From positions 2,405,792 to 2,469,791 of the forward strand of contig JAKJHU010000037.1 in assembly GCA_022316685.1 (NCBI GenBank): a DNA stretch of 64,000 bases. Direction: 5' to 3'. This DNA comes from Progne subis subis (taxonomy: Eukaryota > Chordata > Aves > Passeriformes > Hirundinidae). The notes below the pieces were generated by a model. The model ran no database searches, was not told where the DNA came from, and worked only from the letters and a program-made list of their open reading frames with translations. Position 1 is the stretch's first letter; every line of letters begins with the position of its first letter. This document shows positions 12,001 through 25,600 of this stretch, piece after piece. A program made the translations under genes and the position numbers.

Positions 12001-14965
12001 TTCCTCAGAAGCAACTGGCTCCCTAAGCCATTGCCTAACTTCAAGTGACGACCAAAACTTGATCAGAAACACTAAGATTTCTATACTAATTAAACTTTCC
12101 AATGAAAGCATGACCACTGTTATCTTCAGAAACTCCCAGGCACCTAAGCCATGATGTTCCTGCTTTGACAGTATTTCTGAGGATCAGAAGAGTAAAAGTG
12201 TGTCATCTCTTCTTCTTCCCTCCTCCTGTATGAGCTAAATTTTATCTTTGTGAACACATTGTTCAGTTCCTGATTTTTTTCCCCCCCAGCAATGTATTTT
12301 ATAAGTGCCGTAAAGCTTTCTGCATTCGCTTGTTTCAGTCTACATTGTTTTGTCGTTTTTCTGTAGTGTTAAATGATTGTGAGTAATGATAAACATCCTT
12401 GAGCAGCTTCACTCAAGTATTTAATATATCATATTCTACTCTATTTTTTAAAATATTTTTATTTCATAGCTACTTATTTGTACCTGCAGATTTTCAGTTT
12501 GAATTTTATAAAGTAGAAATACAAAAAATACCTGATTTTATCCAATATAAGTGCAGAAACCAGTTGTTTTCAGGTGCGTTAAAGTAACCAATTTTCCTTT
12601 TGAATTATTTTTTAATATGCTTTCTTCAATGAGTTTGTAGCTGTCTTTGATGCTGTTTGTGATGCCAGTTTGAAACTTATTTTTTTACTTCATCTGCAAA
12701 TATGAACCATCATCCATATGTCCTGTTATGAGTCAGTGTAATGTAAAGTTTGCATTTAAAAGTGAAAAAATCTGAATACTTTTCTTAGCCAGTATGTTTT
12801 TCAGAACTTATGTTCAATACCTATTATAAAGTGTATTGCTGATTTTCAGAAATTATTTCCTCAAAAATGTCTTATTTTCTGCTCATGAGTATCAAGCACA
12901 GGCCTCACAAAAGGTGAGAAAATATTCTCAAAACAGTATAGCTTCTTAGAAACTTAAATACAAATTTGTATTCCTTTGTGATAAATATTAATATTAGTAA
13001 TATCATAAATCCTCTTGCATCCCATGGGACAGCAAGATTACTGGGTCAAAAGGAGGTGTTTTCTTCCTTATGGGCATTATACCTTAATGTGAAAGCTTCA
13101 GCTGGAGTAGGTCTTGCATATTTATTGACATTTCTTCAAGGAATGCTTTTTTTTCCCTGAGTCTGTCTACTTATTAAAACTTTGGCACCCAGAATTAATT
13201 TAGTCAGTATAAAATGTTTGAGAACATGATTATGAATATATTTGACAAAACAGAATTTTTCATACAACTAGTGGAGAAAGTATTTCAATTATCTCAGATT
13301 TTGTGCAACTTTTGGGGAAAGATGTTCTTAGTCTCAGTATTTTTCCACTACTGTAATATAAAGGGACAATAGGGTATATGGTTTATTTGTTTTTCGCCTT
13401 CAATGCATGAAGATGTTTGGTATATTCGTTTCGGCGTTAATGTCTTAGTACATGCAGCTCACACCACATTTCCACAGTAAGACTTAAGAAAACAATCGCA
13501 AAATTTAACTGTGCTATAAAGAAGTATTAGTTTTAATTGCTTTTTTCTGCATATAGCACAGTCTAGAAGAGGATGTCATTGGTTAGTAAGTCGTGTGCTT
13601 TCATGTTGCAGTTAAATATTTGCATTGCAAGTTAAATGTATTTTAAGTGTATTGTGGCAATCTACAAATATGACTACAGTTCCTGACCCATTGAAGTATA
13701 TCTGCTGAGTAACAGAGCATATTTCCCAGCTGCAAATAGCACACGTATCTATGTTATGTTTAATTTATGTCTAACTTATCCTATTAGATAAGATTTGTCT
13801 TGCTGCTGGAAAGTTATACTTGAAAACGCCAGGAGGGTTTAAGAAGTGGTTATCTTACCCATTCGGTTTGTTTAGACAATAGGAACTGCTACTGCTGAGC
13901 TCCTGTGAAAATAGTTACACCAAGACCTACTGTGGAAATTCTTTTCAAGTGTGAATGGTGATGCAGAGCTTGTGTGCAGCAGCTGAAAAGTTCCTTCGTT
14001 CTAGAGGCTTGGATTTTCTCTGTAAACAAACCTTGTCAAGATTACAAGCAGGATAAATAACTCAGTGGTCTTCAGGCTGATCAGAGGTTCTTGATGCCTT
14101 GCAGGGTAGCTGAAGCCTTAGAACACTGAATTTGAGAAATCACCTGCATCATCAGATGATGGCCAAGAAAATTATTATTGAGTACCCTATCCATTATTGT
14201 CTAGAACAATATTCCAACTGTTATTGTTAATTGTAGCTACTGCTTCAACTGTACACAAGCTAGGTCAAACCTAACGTTTGCAACAAAGCAGCACGTGCGT
14301 ACAAATAAAACCTGTGCCAGCACATGCTGACCTGACCCATTACTCACTACAAATATAACTTCTACCACCAGAACCTCCCCCCAGCAACACCATGGAATCT
14401 GTCATCCCATGCAAAACCCAAGGGGTGATGGGGAGGTGTCTGCACTAATGGCTGCCATCAGCTCTTACTTCTCTGGTGGTAATTTGGCCAGTGTGGATCC
14501 AGGTCCATACAGGTAGCTTCTTGCTCCAAAGGCAGAGTCCTACCTTCTTGCTGCTCAATAGTCAGCAATGCCAGCATCTTCAGAGGAACTCCCTGAACAC
14601 TGGCCTGCTGCAACTTGTGCATTGCATAGCTTGCTTATCAGATAATTTTCTGGCAGATTGTGTTGTTACACTGCCTGTTGAATCTCTGGGCCTCAAGCAT
14701 TAGGTTTGTTTCTCTAAAGTTGTCTTAGAGCCACTTGTCTCAAGCGGTTGAAGTGCCACAAGGAAGACTGTGCAAACTCCACAACAAATCTTAGATTTGC
14801 ATTTAAGAATTGAATCTTGTTCAACTACCAAGCGAGAAGCACTGGTACATATTTTGTATTCCAACAGCTGGTGTGTTTTCAGCCCGTAGTGTAAGATAGA
14901 GTTATGTGCTACCCAAGGGCCTCCATATGGGAAATGCAAAAGGATCAGTATCTTCACTGGGAAGT

Positions 14966-15020
14966 GATTAGTGATCCACATTAGTGATCTTTCTGATTAG
15001 TGATCCACAAATCAGAAAGA
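14966..15020 (+). repeat. Short direct repeat overlapping a perfect hairpin
   Basis: GATTAGTGATCCACA occurs at 14966-14980 and again at 14995-15009. TCTTTCTGATT (14988-14998) and AATCAGAAAGA (15010-15020) form an 11-bp perfect inverted repeat around the second copy. Confidence 0.9.
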
Positions 15021-16579
15021 ATTGAAAATGATTGCTGCAAATCTCACCTGTGTGCGATTTACAGTGCTAGTTTTAGAGCTGTTGACAGTGTCTCAGTGTA
15101 GAAGTTTCCCACAATTTTTGAAGCTGATCTTAGGGAAAGCAGGGATCCAATCTGGTGATTTTTCTTTTTTTTTCCAATCAAATATTTCATATATGCTTGT
15201 AATATAAGTTAGGAAAGTTGGTGTGTGACATTAAATGGGTTTTTTTGATAAATTGTAAACAGTGTCAAAGGCAGGTATATCCTGGAGGCTTGTTCTTTGT
15301 TGTCATGCTATATGTTCAGGGTAGGTCTCAGGCTCTTCCATAAATGCAGAGAACCTTGTATCACTGGTTCCTGCTATACAGCTGCTCTGTGTGGTTTTAT
15401 TTGGATGGTCTTTATGCTTTTAGCTGTGTTTTTTCTTGGTGCCTCTTGAGCCATAGGCAGATTTTCTTTGCACCTCAGGAAGTAAATAAATCTCTGGGAA
15501 CTTCCATAGCATGTATATTGTGTGCTGCTGATCTCAGTGCAAGGTGTCTGTGTGAATTTCTGGTCTCTGCCCAACTCCTTGACCTTGCATTCCTCTCAGT
15601 TCTCTTCAGAAAACCTTCCTTTTCATTTCCTCTGTCAGCTGAGGAACCATACATCAATTGCAAACATGCAAGCATCTGGTCCAAGCTCTGACTGTGCTTA
15701 TAGAAGTGATGACTTTCTGACTGGCTTGCTCAGGATTTAAGAATTCATGTCCCAGATAAGAATCTGTATTATCCTACTCAAAAATTTGCATGCTTGTCTC
15801 TCTCAAAGCAAAAATAGATTATAGTTCACTGATGCCTCTCTCACCTGGGATAGAACTCTACTTCCTATTTCTTCCACTGCATTTTAGGAAAAAAAAAAAA
15901 AAATCTGGGCCAGTTGCACTGAAAAGAAGAGTGCCCATCCATAAAATGGTATATTGCTATGAGAGTTGCATTAAGAATAATATAAATGTTGCTTTGTAAT
16001 TGAATGATTTGTCTGATGTGGTGTCTTGGTTTTTATAGTCTGATAAGCCTATTGCATGCTGAGACTGAAGCAGTGTCAAGTGGAAATACAAAAGGACATA
16101 AAAGACTGTAGTTGAGTTAGATGTATTGAAATAGTTTCCTAAAACAGCAATAAAAATGCAGGCAATTGAGGCTTTACTTAATGAGAAACTTTTTAGCCAG
16201 ACAAGTCCTGTAAGTGACAGAAGGAACTACTTGTCTTTGGGTAAAACCTCTGTGCCCACACGCTTCTGCATTTCATTTCATTCTTCAGAGTGAAGTTATG
16301 AATGTAGGGTGCTCTTATAGGTGCAAAATTTACCTGTAACTTCTCAGGCTACATAATAGAGAGTTGTAGTAAGAGAACTAATTTGCTTTAAATGTGAAAG
16401 TATGTTATATCTGTAGTTTATTTGTATATTTGTAATACTGCTGTCATCTGAAATGCATTGACTGAATTACAGGTTTTTTTACTGTTCTTCTCCAGCTTTT
16501 GAACTGCAACACTTAAAAATCACACGAGTTACTACTTTACTGCTGAAACATGCCTTACTGGTTTGCTTTCTCTTTTTAG

Positions 16580-16652
16580 GTGTCTTGGCTTTTTAATCCA
16601 GCAAGAAGTGAAATAACAAGTCTAGATAGTGGAAATATAGATGACATTTTAA
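16580..16652 (+). CDS. ERP44: ERP44 exon 2: end of signal peptide and start of mature protein
   Basis: Follows a pyrimidine-rich acceptor ending in TTTTTAG and stops at a GTGAGT donor. It starts in phase 0 and leaves one base of codon 44. It reads [20 protein letters not shown] and onward, matching human residues 20-43 (VTWVFTPVTTEITSLD). It covers the last part of the signal peptide and the first strand of the a domain. The residues around the cleavage site differ from human, as expected for signal sequence. Confidence 0.95.
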
Positions 16653-19600
16653 GTGAGTACTTTGAATAATTTTTTTCTTTGTATGTCTACAGTTACTTAT
16701 TGGCGTGAATATTGCAGTGATATTAAATGAATATTCATACCCTAGCTTTGAATATATGAATTGCAATCAGCTTAGAAATATTAAATGCCTGTGGTCGAAA
16801 TTAGCTGTCTGAACTAATGTATTGCAATGAGAACTTGAAGTGTCTTAAGAAAATAACTGTTATCTTGTTTGCAGAAGGGAATGCTTGATTACATAACCAA
16901 AACTAGTCTACAGGGCATTTTAAAAGTTCCCCCAAAAAATAGCAGCAAGTGAAACCCATGGTAATGGGCCTTAAGTATCTTGCTTGTTCAGCTCTGCCTT
17001 TCCTCAAATTATGCACTGTCCTGGTTCTGGATGCTCATAGAATGGCAATCTTTAAATTAAACAGGTATGTGTTTCTTGTCTGAACCCTTTCCCTCTGAGA
17101 AGTATGCAACTTGCCCTTGTCTGGTTGCCTTTGCAGGAAAAAGTTATTACATTGTATCAAATATATCCAGGGGGAAAAAAATCTTTATTAAGGTCTGGAC
17201 TAGAATCTGCCTTATGTTATGGGATTTCTTTGTGATATGAGAGCTGTTAGTAAATACCTTTTCTACAGTGGAAAATATAAAATTATTTTATACAATGTAA
17301 TTCACAGAAGAGAATATATGCTAAGTGTAAGTGCTTTTAAAATTCATCCCATTACTTTCAAGAAATACTTTATGCATTGGAGGTAACCCTAAACTTTTCA
17401 GTGCTTGTTATTTACCTATTCACCACTTGCATCCCTTGCTGATAATGAAAATCTTAATGCCATAATTGTAACCAAACTGTGGTGTTCTCCAGTCTACTCA
17501 AGAGGTGTCTTTATCAGCATGTTGTTTTTCCAGGCTTCAGCATCCTTATCTTAACATGTAACTGCTCTGTATCTTTGTCAGTTTTCTGCTTTGTCAGCAT
17601 TTCTGCTTTATAAAGCTGTGGCTGATATTCTGTAAATTGAGTACATATTTCATTTGTTTTCAGTGTCTAGGCCAGTACTACTACTAAAAATCAATTTAAA
17701 GCATGGTTGGTTATTATATTCTGTAAAGATCATACTTTATTTTTGGGCAGGAGATTTATCCTTTTTTGATTTCTTTTTTTTTTTAAAATATGTGACAAGG
17801 AGTGCATAAGAACATAATTACATTATCTCATTATATGTATCCCTGTAGTATTGCATTTTTTAGTGTCCTTACGATTTTTCTATTTTTGGGGACTGAAAAT
17901 TTCTTTGCCACTTTTTGCCATAGTATCCAGGTTAACCAAGACAAGTAGGGGCAAACCAGAGCAAGTTGCACAGACAGGCTGCCTGTTCATCAGTCTTCTA
18001 CCCCAAATAGTAGGATCGGGATTTTAACAGGTTTTTTACACTTATGAATAATAGAGCTAGTGCTTAAGAACTACTAGAGTTCAATTTCTGGATGTGAGTG
18101 CCTTAATTTTAAATCCAGAAATAATTTTTATTGCATGTGTCACTTAATTACTTCTTGTGTGTCTTAATGCCTTAAGTATTTACATTTTTTTTTTTTCTTA
18201 AATATCAAGAGCACTTGACTGAAGGCTTCTTTCTTCTCTTTCCCATTTGTTATAGATTATATTTCAGATAAGATTTACCCCAGCAGTTTTCTAGCAATCA
18301 GACTGTGCTGAATTATCTAGAAATATTTGCTTTTGTAGTTTTTTTGTGCATACTTTTATAGTCTCAGATAAAAGAACTGAGAAATTTGCCTCACAATATG
18401 ACATTGGGCTTTTTCTTTTTCTTTCTTCTCAGACAATGCAGATGTTGCTTTAGTTAATTTTTATGCTGATTGGTAAGTTACTCAAGTTGGTATTTTTTTT
18501 TTTTATGTTTAAGCTTCTGTCTTTTGAAAACTGTCATGTTTGGCTATAGTTTTCTAATTGAAAATACAGTAGTCTATTGCTTTCAAACCAGTTCTTTCCT
18601 GGGTTTATGTCCCGATTGCTTCTCCTTCTGCCTATGCTTGCTTGGTTCACATTGTAATAGGCTATGGTTTTAAAACATTACAACCTTAATTATGATCATT
18701 ACTTTTAGGCATACAGCCAATAACCCCCCAACATAGCTTACCACCAGTCTGTGATGTAACATGACTTTTGACTGAGAACAGATCAGTTTTGGTCATGGAA
18801 GTTCTCTGTTTTAAGGGTGGAGAAGAATGAGGGACAAGAAGCCATTGTAGCATATGCGCGGTAACATATACATGCTACATAAATGTGTTGCATACAGCTG
18901 GACTGCCCAGAGTCAGGATTTTTCAGAAGCTGGACTTCAGCCGTCTTGACATTTTGGGAGCAAAACTTGCTCTTCCCTTACATGTTTGCTGTTGCAGACA
19001 TAACTGCATCCCCAGGCTGTCACTGTTAAGTTTAAGATGGGTTTCAGTGCAGGCTGGTTTATTGCAAGTCTACTCCTTGAAGTCTCATTCTCACAATTTC
19101 TACAGTGCTATTATGCATCTCCAATTTAAAAATCTGCCATATGTTTGGAAGGACAGAATATAAAATAATTTTATTGACGTATTAGTAATGTGCTTATGCA
19201 GTACTGTTACTCAAAACTCCCTAAAGCCACCAAAGCATCTTTACAATCCTACCACCTTTTCTGTGGGCAAAAAGAATTTGCTGCAAAATCTGACATTCTG
19301 ACATCTGGAAGAAGGGACCCTTAGGGTTCTCTTTGTTCTTACGGCTGTAAAAGCAGTCTGCTCAAATTCTGCAAAACCTGAGCAATAATATAATACATAA
19401 TACTTACAACTGTATTACACAATTGTATTGTGGACCCATAGAAAATTCCCTGTGATATTTCTTGAAGGTGTTGGTGAATATTTCAGTCTCAACAATCTAA
19501 GGAACTTCTTTTACTACATTTTAAAAATCACTTTCCATGAGGTAATTCAGGTAGAAAAAAATGAGCAACATTCTTTCTGAAGAGAATATATTTCCTAAAG

Positions 19601-22600
19601 GCTTATAATTGATTAATGGTGTTTCCTAGGGAGATAAATCAGGGGAGCATATCTTGAACTATGTATTCTTTCAGAATTACTTTTTTTTTTTCTGCACCCA
19701 ATTTATTCTAGTTGCTTTTGAACTGATTTTTATCCAGTCAGTTACTAGGATGATTACAGGTAGATGTGATTTTTCCAATGACTTTTCTTTCTTTTCTTTT
19801 TTTCTTTTTCCTTCCAAGATTAAAATGTTCCAGTAGTCATCAGTTGAAATACTTCAAAAGGATATTTTGAAGTCACAATTTTGTGTTCTGTTTACAGGTG
19901 CCGCTTCAGCCAAATGCTGCATCCTATTTTTGAGGAAGCTTCTAATGTAATCAAAGAAGAATACCCAGATAAGAATCAAGTGGTGTTTGCTAGAGTAGAC
20001 TGTGATCAGCATTGTAAGTAAATCCTGATTTAGGTTTTTCTGTGCTGTCCTGCTACCAAGTTAGTAATTATATTGAAAAATATGCTAAAAAGCCGTGCAA
20101 AGTGTAGCTGTAGCTGGCCCATCATTTAGCCCAGGGTTGCTTTTATTGCATCAGCAAGCCTCTTCTTCCAAATTTATCAGGGCAATTTCCAATGTTTCTT
20201 TCTCATTGCATCCATCAACATCCTTCTTTTTGATCAGTTCAGCCTATCTTGTTTAATGAGGAAAACAGGGCTGTGATTATAAATTGAATTGGCTCATCGA
20301 GGTGTCAGAGAAGCACTAGTGCAACAAATGATGCAGGTCTTCGCAACCAAGAGGAGGAAGGGGTAACCTACTACTGTTAGCATGAGGAATATGTTCTGAT
20401 CAGATCTTCCTTGCCACCTTGGAGTCATGGTGGAGGCTGTGAGTTTCCGTTCACACAGCCAGGCAGGGATCAGAGCTGTGCTCTGCTGTTGTTACACATA
20501 CCAGCAAAGAGCTGCCTATTTGTTTTGGGTTTTCCCCATGCCCAGACATACATGAAAATGATACGCAAAGTCTTATTTTATGCCAGTACTAATCCGTGAA
20601 GTTCCTTTTAAATCCCTTAATAAGTAAAATGTGAGGAACATCTGCTGCACATTGAAAAGCAAATAGATAGTACCAGGATTTTTATTACATGATTAGATCA
20701 TCAGTGTTGTTTTATGCTTCTTGGAAAACAGCATTTCTAGGAATAATTTCTTTACAGTGGCTTGTGGTTCCCCAAGAGTATTAGCAGCAAAAATTCCGTT
20801 TAATCAATACCAATTATACTGGACTTTACAAAATTATTATTTTGTAAGAACAAGCATCACTGGAAATTGACTCATCTTTTCATATCAAGATAAGGACAAC
20901 AAAACTTATTATAAAGTTCTCACTAAAGACCATAGTAAAATCATCCTGTGTTGTTGAGTTTTGTTGTTAAGGTTTAAATTAACTGCTCAAGTCCTTACTT
21001 TGGTTGCTGTAGCTTCATATGCCTGAATAAGTCAGAGAGACTATGCTGCTGGATGCCCAGTGTTTAGCTATGAGATGTTCTTGTCTTAGTAGTTATAGTT
21101 CAGAAAACATTTTTTTTTGCCCCCCACCAAGTGTTTGAAACACTTTAAAAGTTTGTTGCTTAATCCTCTCCTATGCTCTTTGAATTAAGGTAATTGACAC
21201 TTGTTACAGAGAGCTAAGAGGAGGAGATGCTACAGAAGACATTGTCATCCTTCTCCTGGGAGTACTTGTAGTGGGCTAAGTAGTAGGAGGCAGCCAGAAG
21301 TTTTCGTTTTTATTTCTGGAATACCTTTAGTTCTCTGTATTTACTATTTTTGTCCTTAATTTTATTAGATGAGCATGACTGCTGTTGCAGAGGATGTAAA
21401 ATGTAAGAATTAAAAATAAAATTCTTTAATGACAGGCAATTTACATTGCCTTTTTGAATTGAAATAACGAAGTTATGTATGTCATTTCTAGTTTCTAGTA
21501 TTTATTTGCTGGGTTTTAAACAATGGTACATTTCATGGCACAGAGTTATTTGTCATGTCCTAAAGTTTTAGGTATTTTAACGTGAGCAATATCAGCTTTT
21601 CAGTAAGGAAGCAGATATTATTATAATATCAAGGTTAGGCCTGCTGTAGTATTTTGCTGTATGCTGATGGCATGATTGTTAGTGGTTTGGGATATTTTAC
21701 GCAAACTTTATATTTTTGTATGTGTTTACATATTTTAGCAACACTAGAGGTTTTATGTCAATATTTTGGTGATTTGTTAGGCCTGTAGATTTCATACCAC
21801 TAGTAATTTGCTATTAGAATGGTTTTCTAGAGATGGTGGATTATTTGCATTACAAATGATCTGGTTCTTTTTGAGGCCAAGACTCTGTAGGGAATCCAAA
21901 TAGCTGATTTTTGGCCACTCAAAACCAGCTTTCAGAATGGTCAGTCAGGCATAGATACTTTCTATTTAATGCACTATTATTGAAGCACACTGCAGGGCCC
22001 AACAGCTCACACCAGCTTCTGAGGGTAAAGCAAATTAAAGAGAATTATTGATGTACTGCCAAATGTTTGATGCCTAATGACAAAACCATCATTCTGTCTG
22101 CTCTTATAGCCAATATAAAGAAGTTTTTCTGGAAAGTGGTAGTTCCTTACGTGATAAAATACAAAATACATATAATAGCACTATATTAAGCCTCTGTATG
22201 TGTTATATTTTACACTAGTTTATAATACTGTGGTAGATAATAATACCAGAAATGCATAGGCGAAGACACCAGGCTGTGTTTAAGCTGGGGTGTAACATAC
22301 ACTAAAGGTAAATCTGAAGCACAGAGTTGAAGTAGGTATTCTTTGCTTTTCAAAGACCACATCCTTTTATAACTTAAAAGTATCTGAGTTCTACTACATT
22401 GTGGTTTGTTAAAATCTTTGATGATTTTGGTATGTTCAGTTTAGTAATTTACCTATTTTAAATACTAGACACCTCTCATCTAAGTATAATGCCTAGTAAA
22501 AGTGATCTTCCATATAAAATTACAGAAGATCTTACTGCATAGATATTATTAGGAAGGTTTTATTTCATGGTTTGGGGGTTTTTGTTTGCTTGGGGGGGGG

Positions 22601-25600
22601 TTGGGTGTTTTTTCTTGCTTGTGTTTCAGGATTTTTTTAATCAATCGTGTTAAGCAGCAGTGATGGAAACTCACTTGGTACAATAGATTTCCTATGTTTC
22701 TGTTCTCTGTGAGTGAATATTGCAATCTAGAAGTCATGTTTCTCTGAGAGAGGGTTTATATTTTGGACTGCTTCTCTAAATTCACCTTTAGGAGCTGTGG
22801 TACAGAATTCTTGTAAATTGAAGTGTATACATTGGGGGTTTGATTCTACTGCACCATGATTTCCTTTGGTTTCTGAGTTAAATAAAAAATAGTAGCTAGT
22901 TTGAATAGATCTTTGTGTCTCCAAATATAAATCAGTTTCTCACTAGGGGTATGTAAGGAGATGCTTTGCTGGACAGACTGTTTAGGAAACTATTGTTTTC
23001 CATTCAAAATATGTATGGGAATGGTATTTTCCCTCTGTTTTGTGAACTACTGCTGTCTCTGGCTGTTCCTGCAGTGTGTGCTCATGTTGCTAATGTTAGT
23101 CTACAGAGATGAGATTGTGTTGCTGCTGTGCCTTTGGTAAGCAAAAGAACTCACTGATAACAAATTTAGAAGTTCATAAAGGAACTCTAAATGAAACTCT
23201 AAATAGGCATGAGGTTTTCATTGCATTCTTATCACATTGCGTGGGGAAAAAAAGTCAGTCTGAGAGAGTTATCTTTGGGTGAAATAAAAAGTGTAAGTGA
23301 TTTGGAGGGTTTGTTGATGGCACTCCTCAGGAGAGTCATTTTATTAGTCTGTCAGAGAAGGTCATGGGATACCTACTGATGAGGCCCTGCTTAGAGCAGG
23401 CATGGCTGTTGTGAATACTCCTTTGCCAGCAGAAGGTTTAAATTTGTTGTTACCTGAGTTTGATACAGAATATTGATTGCTTTCCTTCTACCTGTTTTGG
23501 TCCATCGTACAAGTCACCAGTATCACAATCATTGGAGTAGGATGCCTAGTTTAGATGGTTTCCCAAGCTCCTTTCTAATTCTGCTTCTTCTGAGTATTCC
23601 ACCAGGGTTTATGATTTCTTGCAAGTGTCACAAGAGCAGTAATTTAAGTGAGGAGAATTTATGGTGTATTATGGAAGTAAAAAGTACCTATCAAAGACAG
23701 ATTTCATTTGTCATCTGTAGTGTGCCCCGGTGGGTAGCCTGAGGGACTTCAAAAGATGTTGACTGATCTCAAGTGAGCAAGCAGAATACTCGTTTGGTCA
23801 TTCCAGCTTCAAATATACAGCTGAAAGAATTTGTTATTTTTGAGATGGAAGATATTGCAGAAGGGTGAGGAAGACTTAAGATGATTTGACACACAAAATA
23901 AAGATTAGTGTTAGATCCATAAAATTCAAGCTCTCTCTGTATGTAGCTGTACAACTCCTACAACCATCATGTAACACCAAAGGCAGGAAATGCAGAAGCT
24001 TGGGTTTGTGCTAGCTTTTCCTCAGACAGCATGAAGACACCAACCCCCTCTCCTCTAGAAGGGACACTCAGTATTTTCAGAAGTTATTTTTACAGGATTT
24101 GAGTTTTGCAACTTTGATTTTCTGTCAGATAACTTTTCAGGCTGTTGTAGTCCTCTGTTCAGCATGGGAATTCTTCAGGTAGTGCCTTATATGATGAGGT
24201 AGGCATTTAGGATAATTATCAGTATTGTTTGAATCCTACTGGACACTTTTTTTGAGAACCAGTCCTGTAAACTTAAAATCTAAATATTTGTTTAGCTATA
24301 GTGTGAATTGTGGCCCTGAAAAGTTAGAACAGTGTACTGAGTTAATAGTGACCCTTTTAGTTATTGCTAATCCTTCACTGGGAAGGACCTTCCTAGCTAC
24401 ATTGTGGGTGGGAGCCTTCTTCAATATAGTGCAGTTTTTCAACACATTATTCATTGTACATTTGATTTCAGCTTGGTGGCAATGGAACTGAGATTATTGA
24501 TATGATGATCTGATATCTATCTAGCTGAACTTCAGATAGTGTGTTGTGGTGTTAACCTAGAATGGTGGAGTCTGAAGCATTCTGGGAAACAAGTCAATAG
24601 CTGTGTGCTTGCTTGAAGCTGTAGCTTGGGTAATGTGTGTACATACCATGAGAAAAGCCTGACACCCTCCAAAAAATGGGCTTTGGCATTCCTTTGAATA
24701 GAGGAACACACGATGCTCTGACAATGGACAAATAGGTGACAGTACAAGAGATATGATAAAGATATGGGTCACAAATGATAGCTCACAATGCCTGCTTTCT
24801 TAGAGGATCTTGCTCAGAAGGTGACATGAGAGACTGTCTTAGAAAACATGAGTGTAAATGTCAGGTTTCACATAGTTTGTTTCAAAACAAGAGCTGCTGT
24901 CTCTTCCCTGTTTTAAGACAGAGCTTTGCTCAGGATAAGCATCAATCAATACCGTGCATTTCTGAAGAGAACTGGGTGACTGTAAGATATTCCTGTTGGA
25001 GTTGGCAGAATGAATACTGGAAAATAGTCTGGGCAGTTTGGAAATGGTTGCATGTTAACAGGTAGATGTGCAAAATGGGGAGGAGAGAATCATCTGAATT
25101 CAACAGTCTTTGCTGTGCTCCAAGTTTCTGATTTGTAGAAGAAAAGATGATCAAGTATGTCGGTAGCTTCCTATCATAACTAATGTGAAACTATTCTGGT
25201 AGCACAAACACTAGATTTGTGTTTTTGTGATTAATGCAGCAAGATAGGAACACAAGGTTTATTCCTTTTAGGTACTTTCATATCTGAAGAAAATAAAAAG
25301 TCAGAAAGTTGTAGTTAGGAGATGGGTTTTTTTGGGTAGGTCACCCTTGTCTGTTTCAAATACCTAATTTCATCAGAAAATGGGCAGTGGGAATGTCAGG
25401 ATATATTTTTAAATTTAATTTAGGGTTTAGTATAACTAATGCAATCTGTGAATGAGCTCAAACAATATTCCATGTATTTGCATTGTGTATTTCCAATTTT
25501 AAAAGGAATATAATTTAGTAGTTGCACTGCTTATGCTAACTCTACCTGTATCAAATGCCAGGGCTTAATGAAGCATTTAAGGTTTACTCTATTTGGCTTT

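Larger units (their letters stand above)
1..16579 (+). other. ERP44: ERP44 intron 1 (3' part; 5' end outside window)
   Basis: No CpG-rich promoter and no exon matching the ERP44 signal-peptide start is visible, so I place exon 1 upstream of position 1. Recognisable contents are a decayed CR1 reverse-transcriptase fragment (about 3.7-4.3 kb), pyrimidine tracts at 6014-6078 and about 7004-7033, an 18-bp direct repeat (3019-3061), and a direct repeat with hairpin at 14966-15020. A few open segments with plausible splice sites are listed as findings. I recognise nothing else in the remaining sequence. Confidence 0.75.

Noticed and set aside
14270..14470. Possible second LTR (AATAAAACC within a C-rich stretch)
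   Set aside because: No TATA box at a suitable distance, no TG...CA ends and no recognisable LTR wording.
1..16579. Search for ERP44 exon 1 or an INVS exon
   Set aside because: No signal-peptide-like start with a phase-0 donor and no CpG-rich promoter is visible. INVS, the human neighbour upstream, is also not recognised, so both are taken to lie outside.
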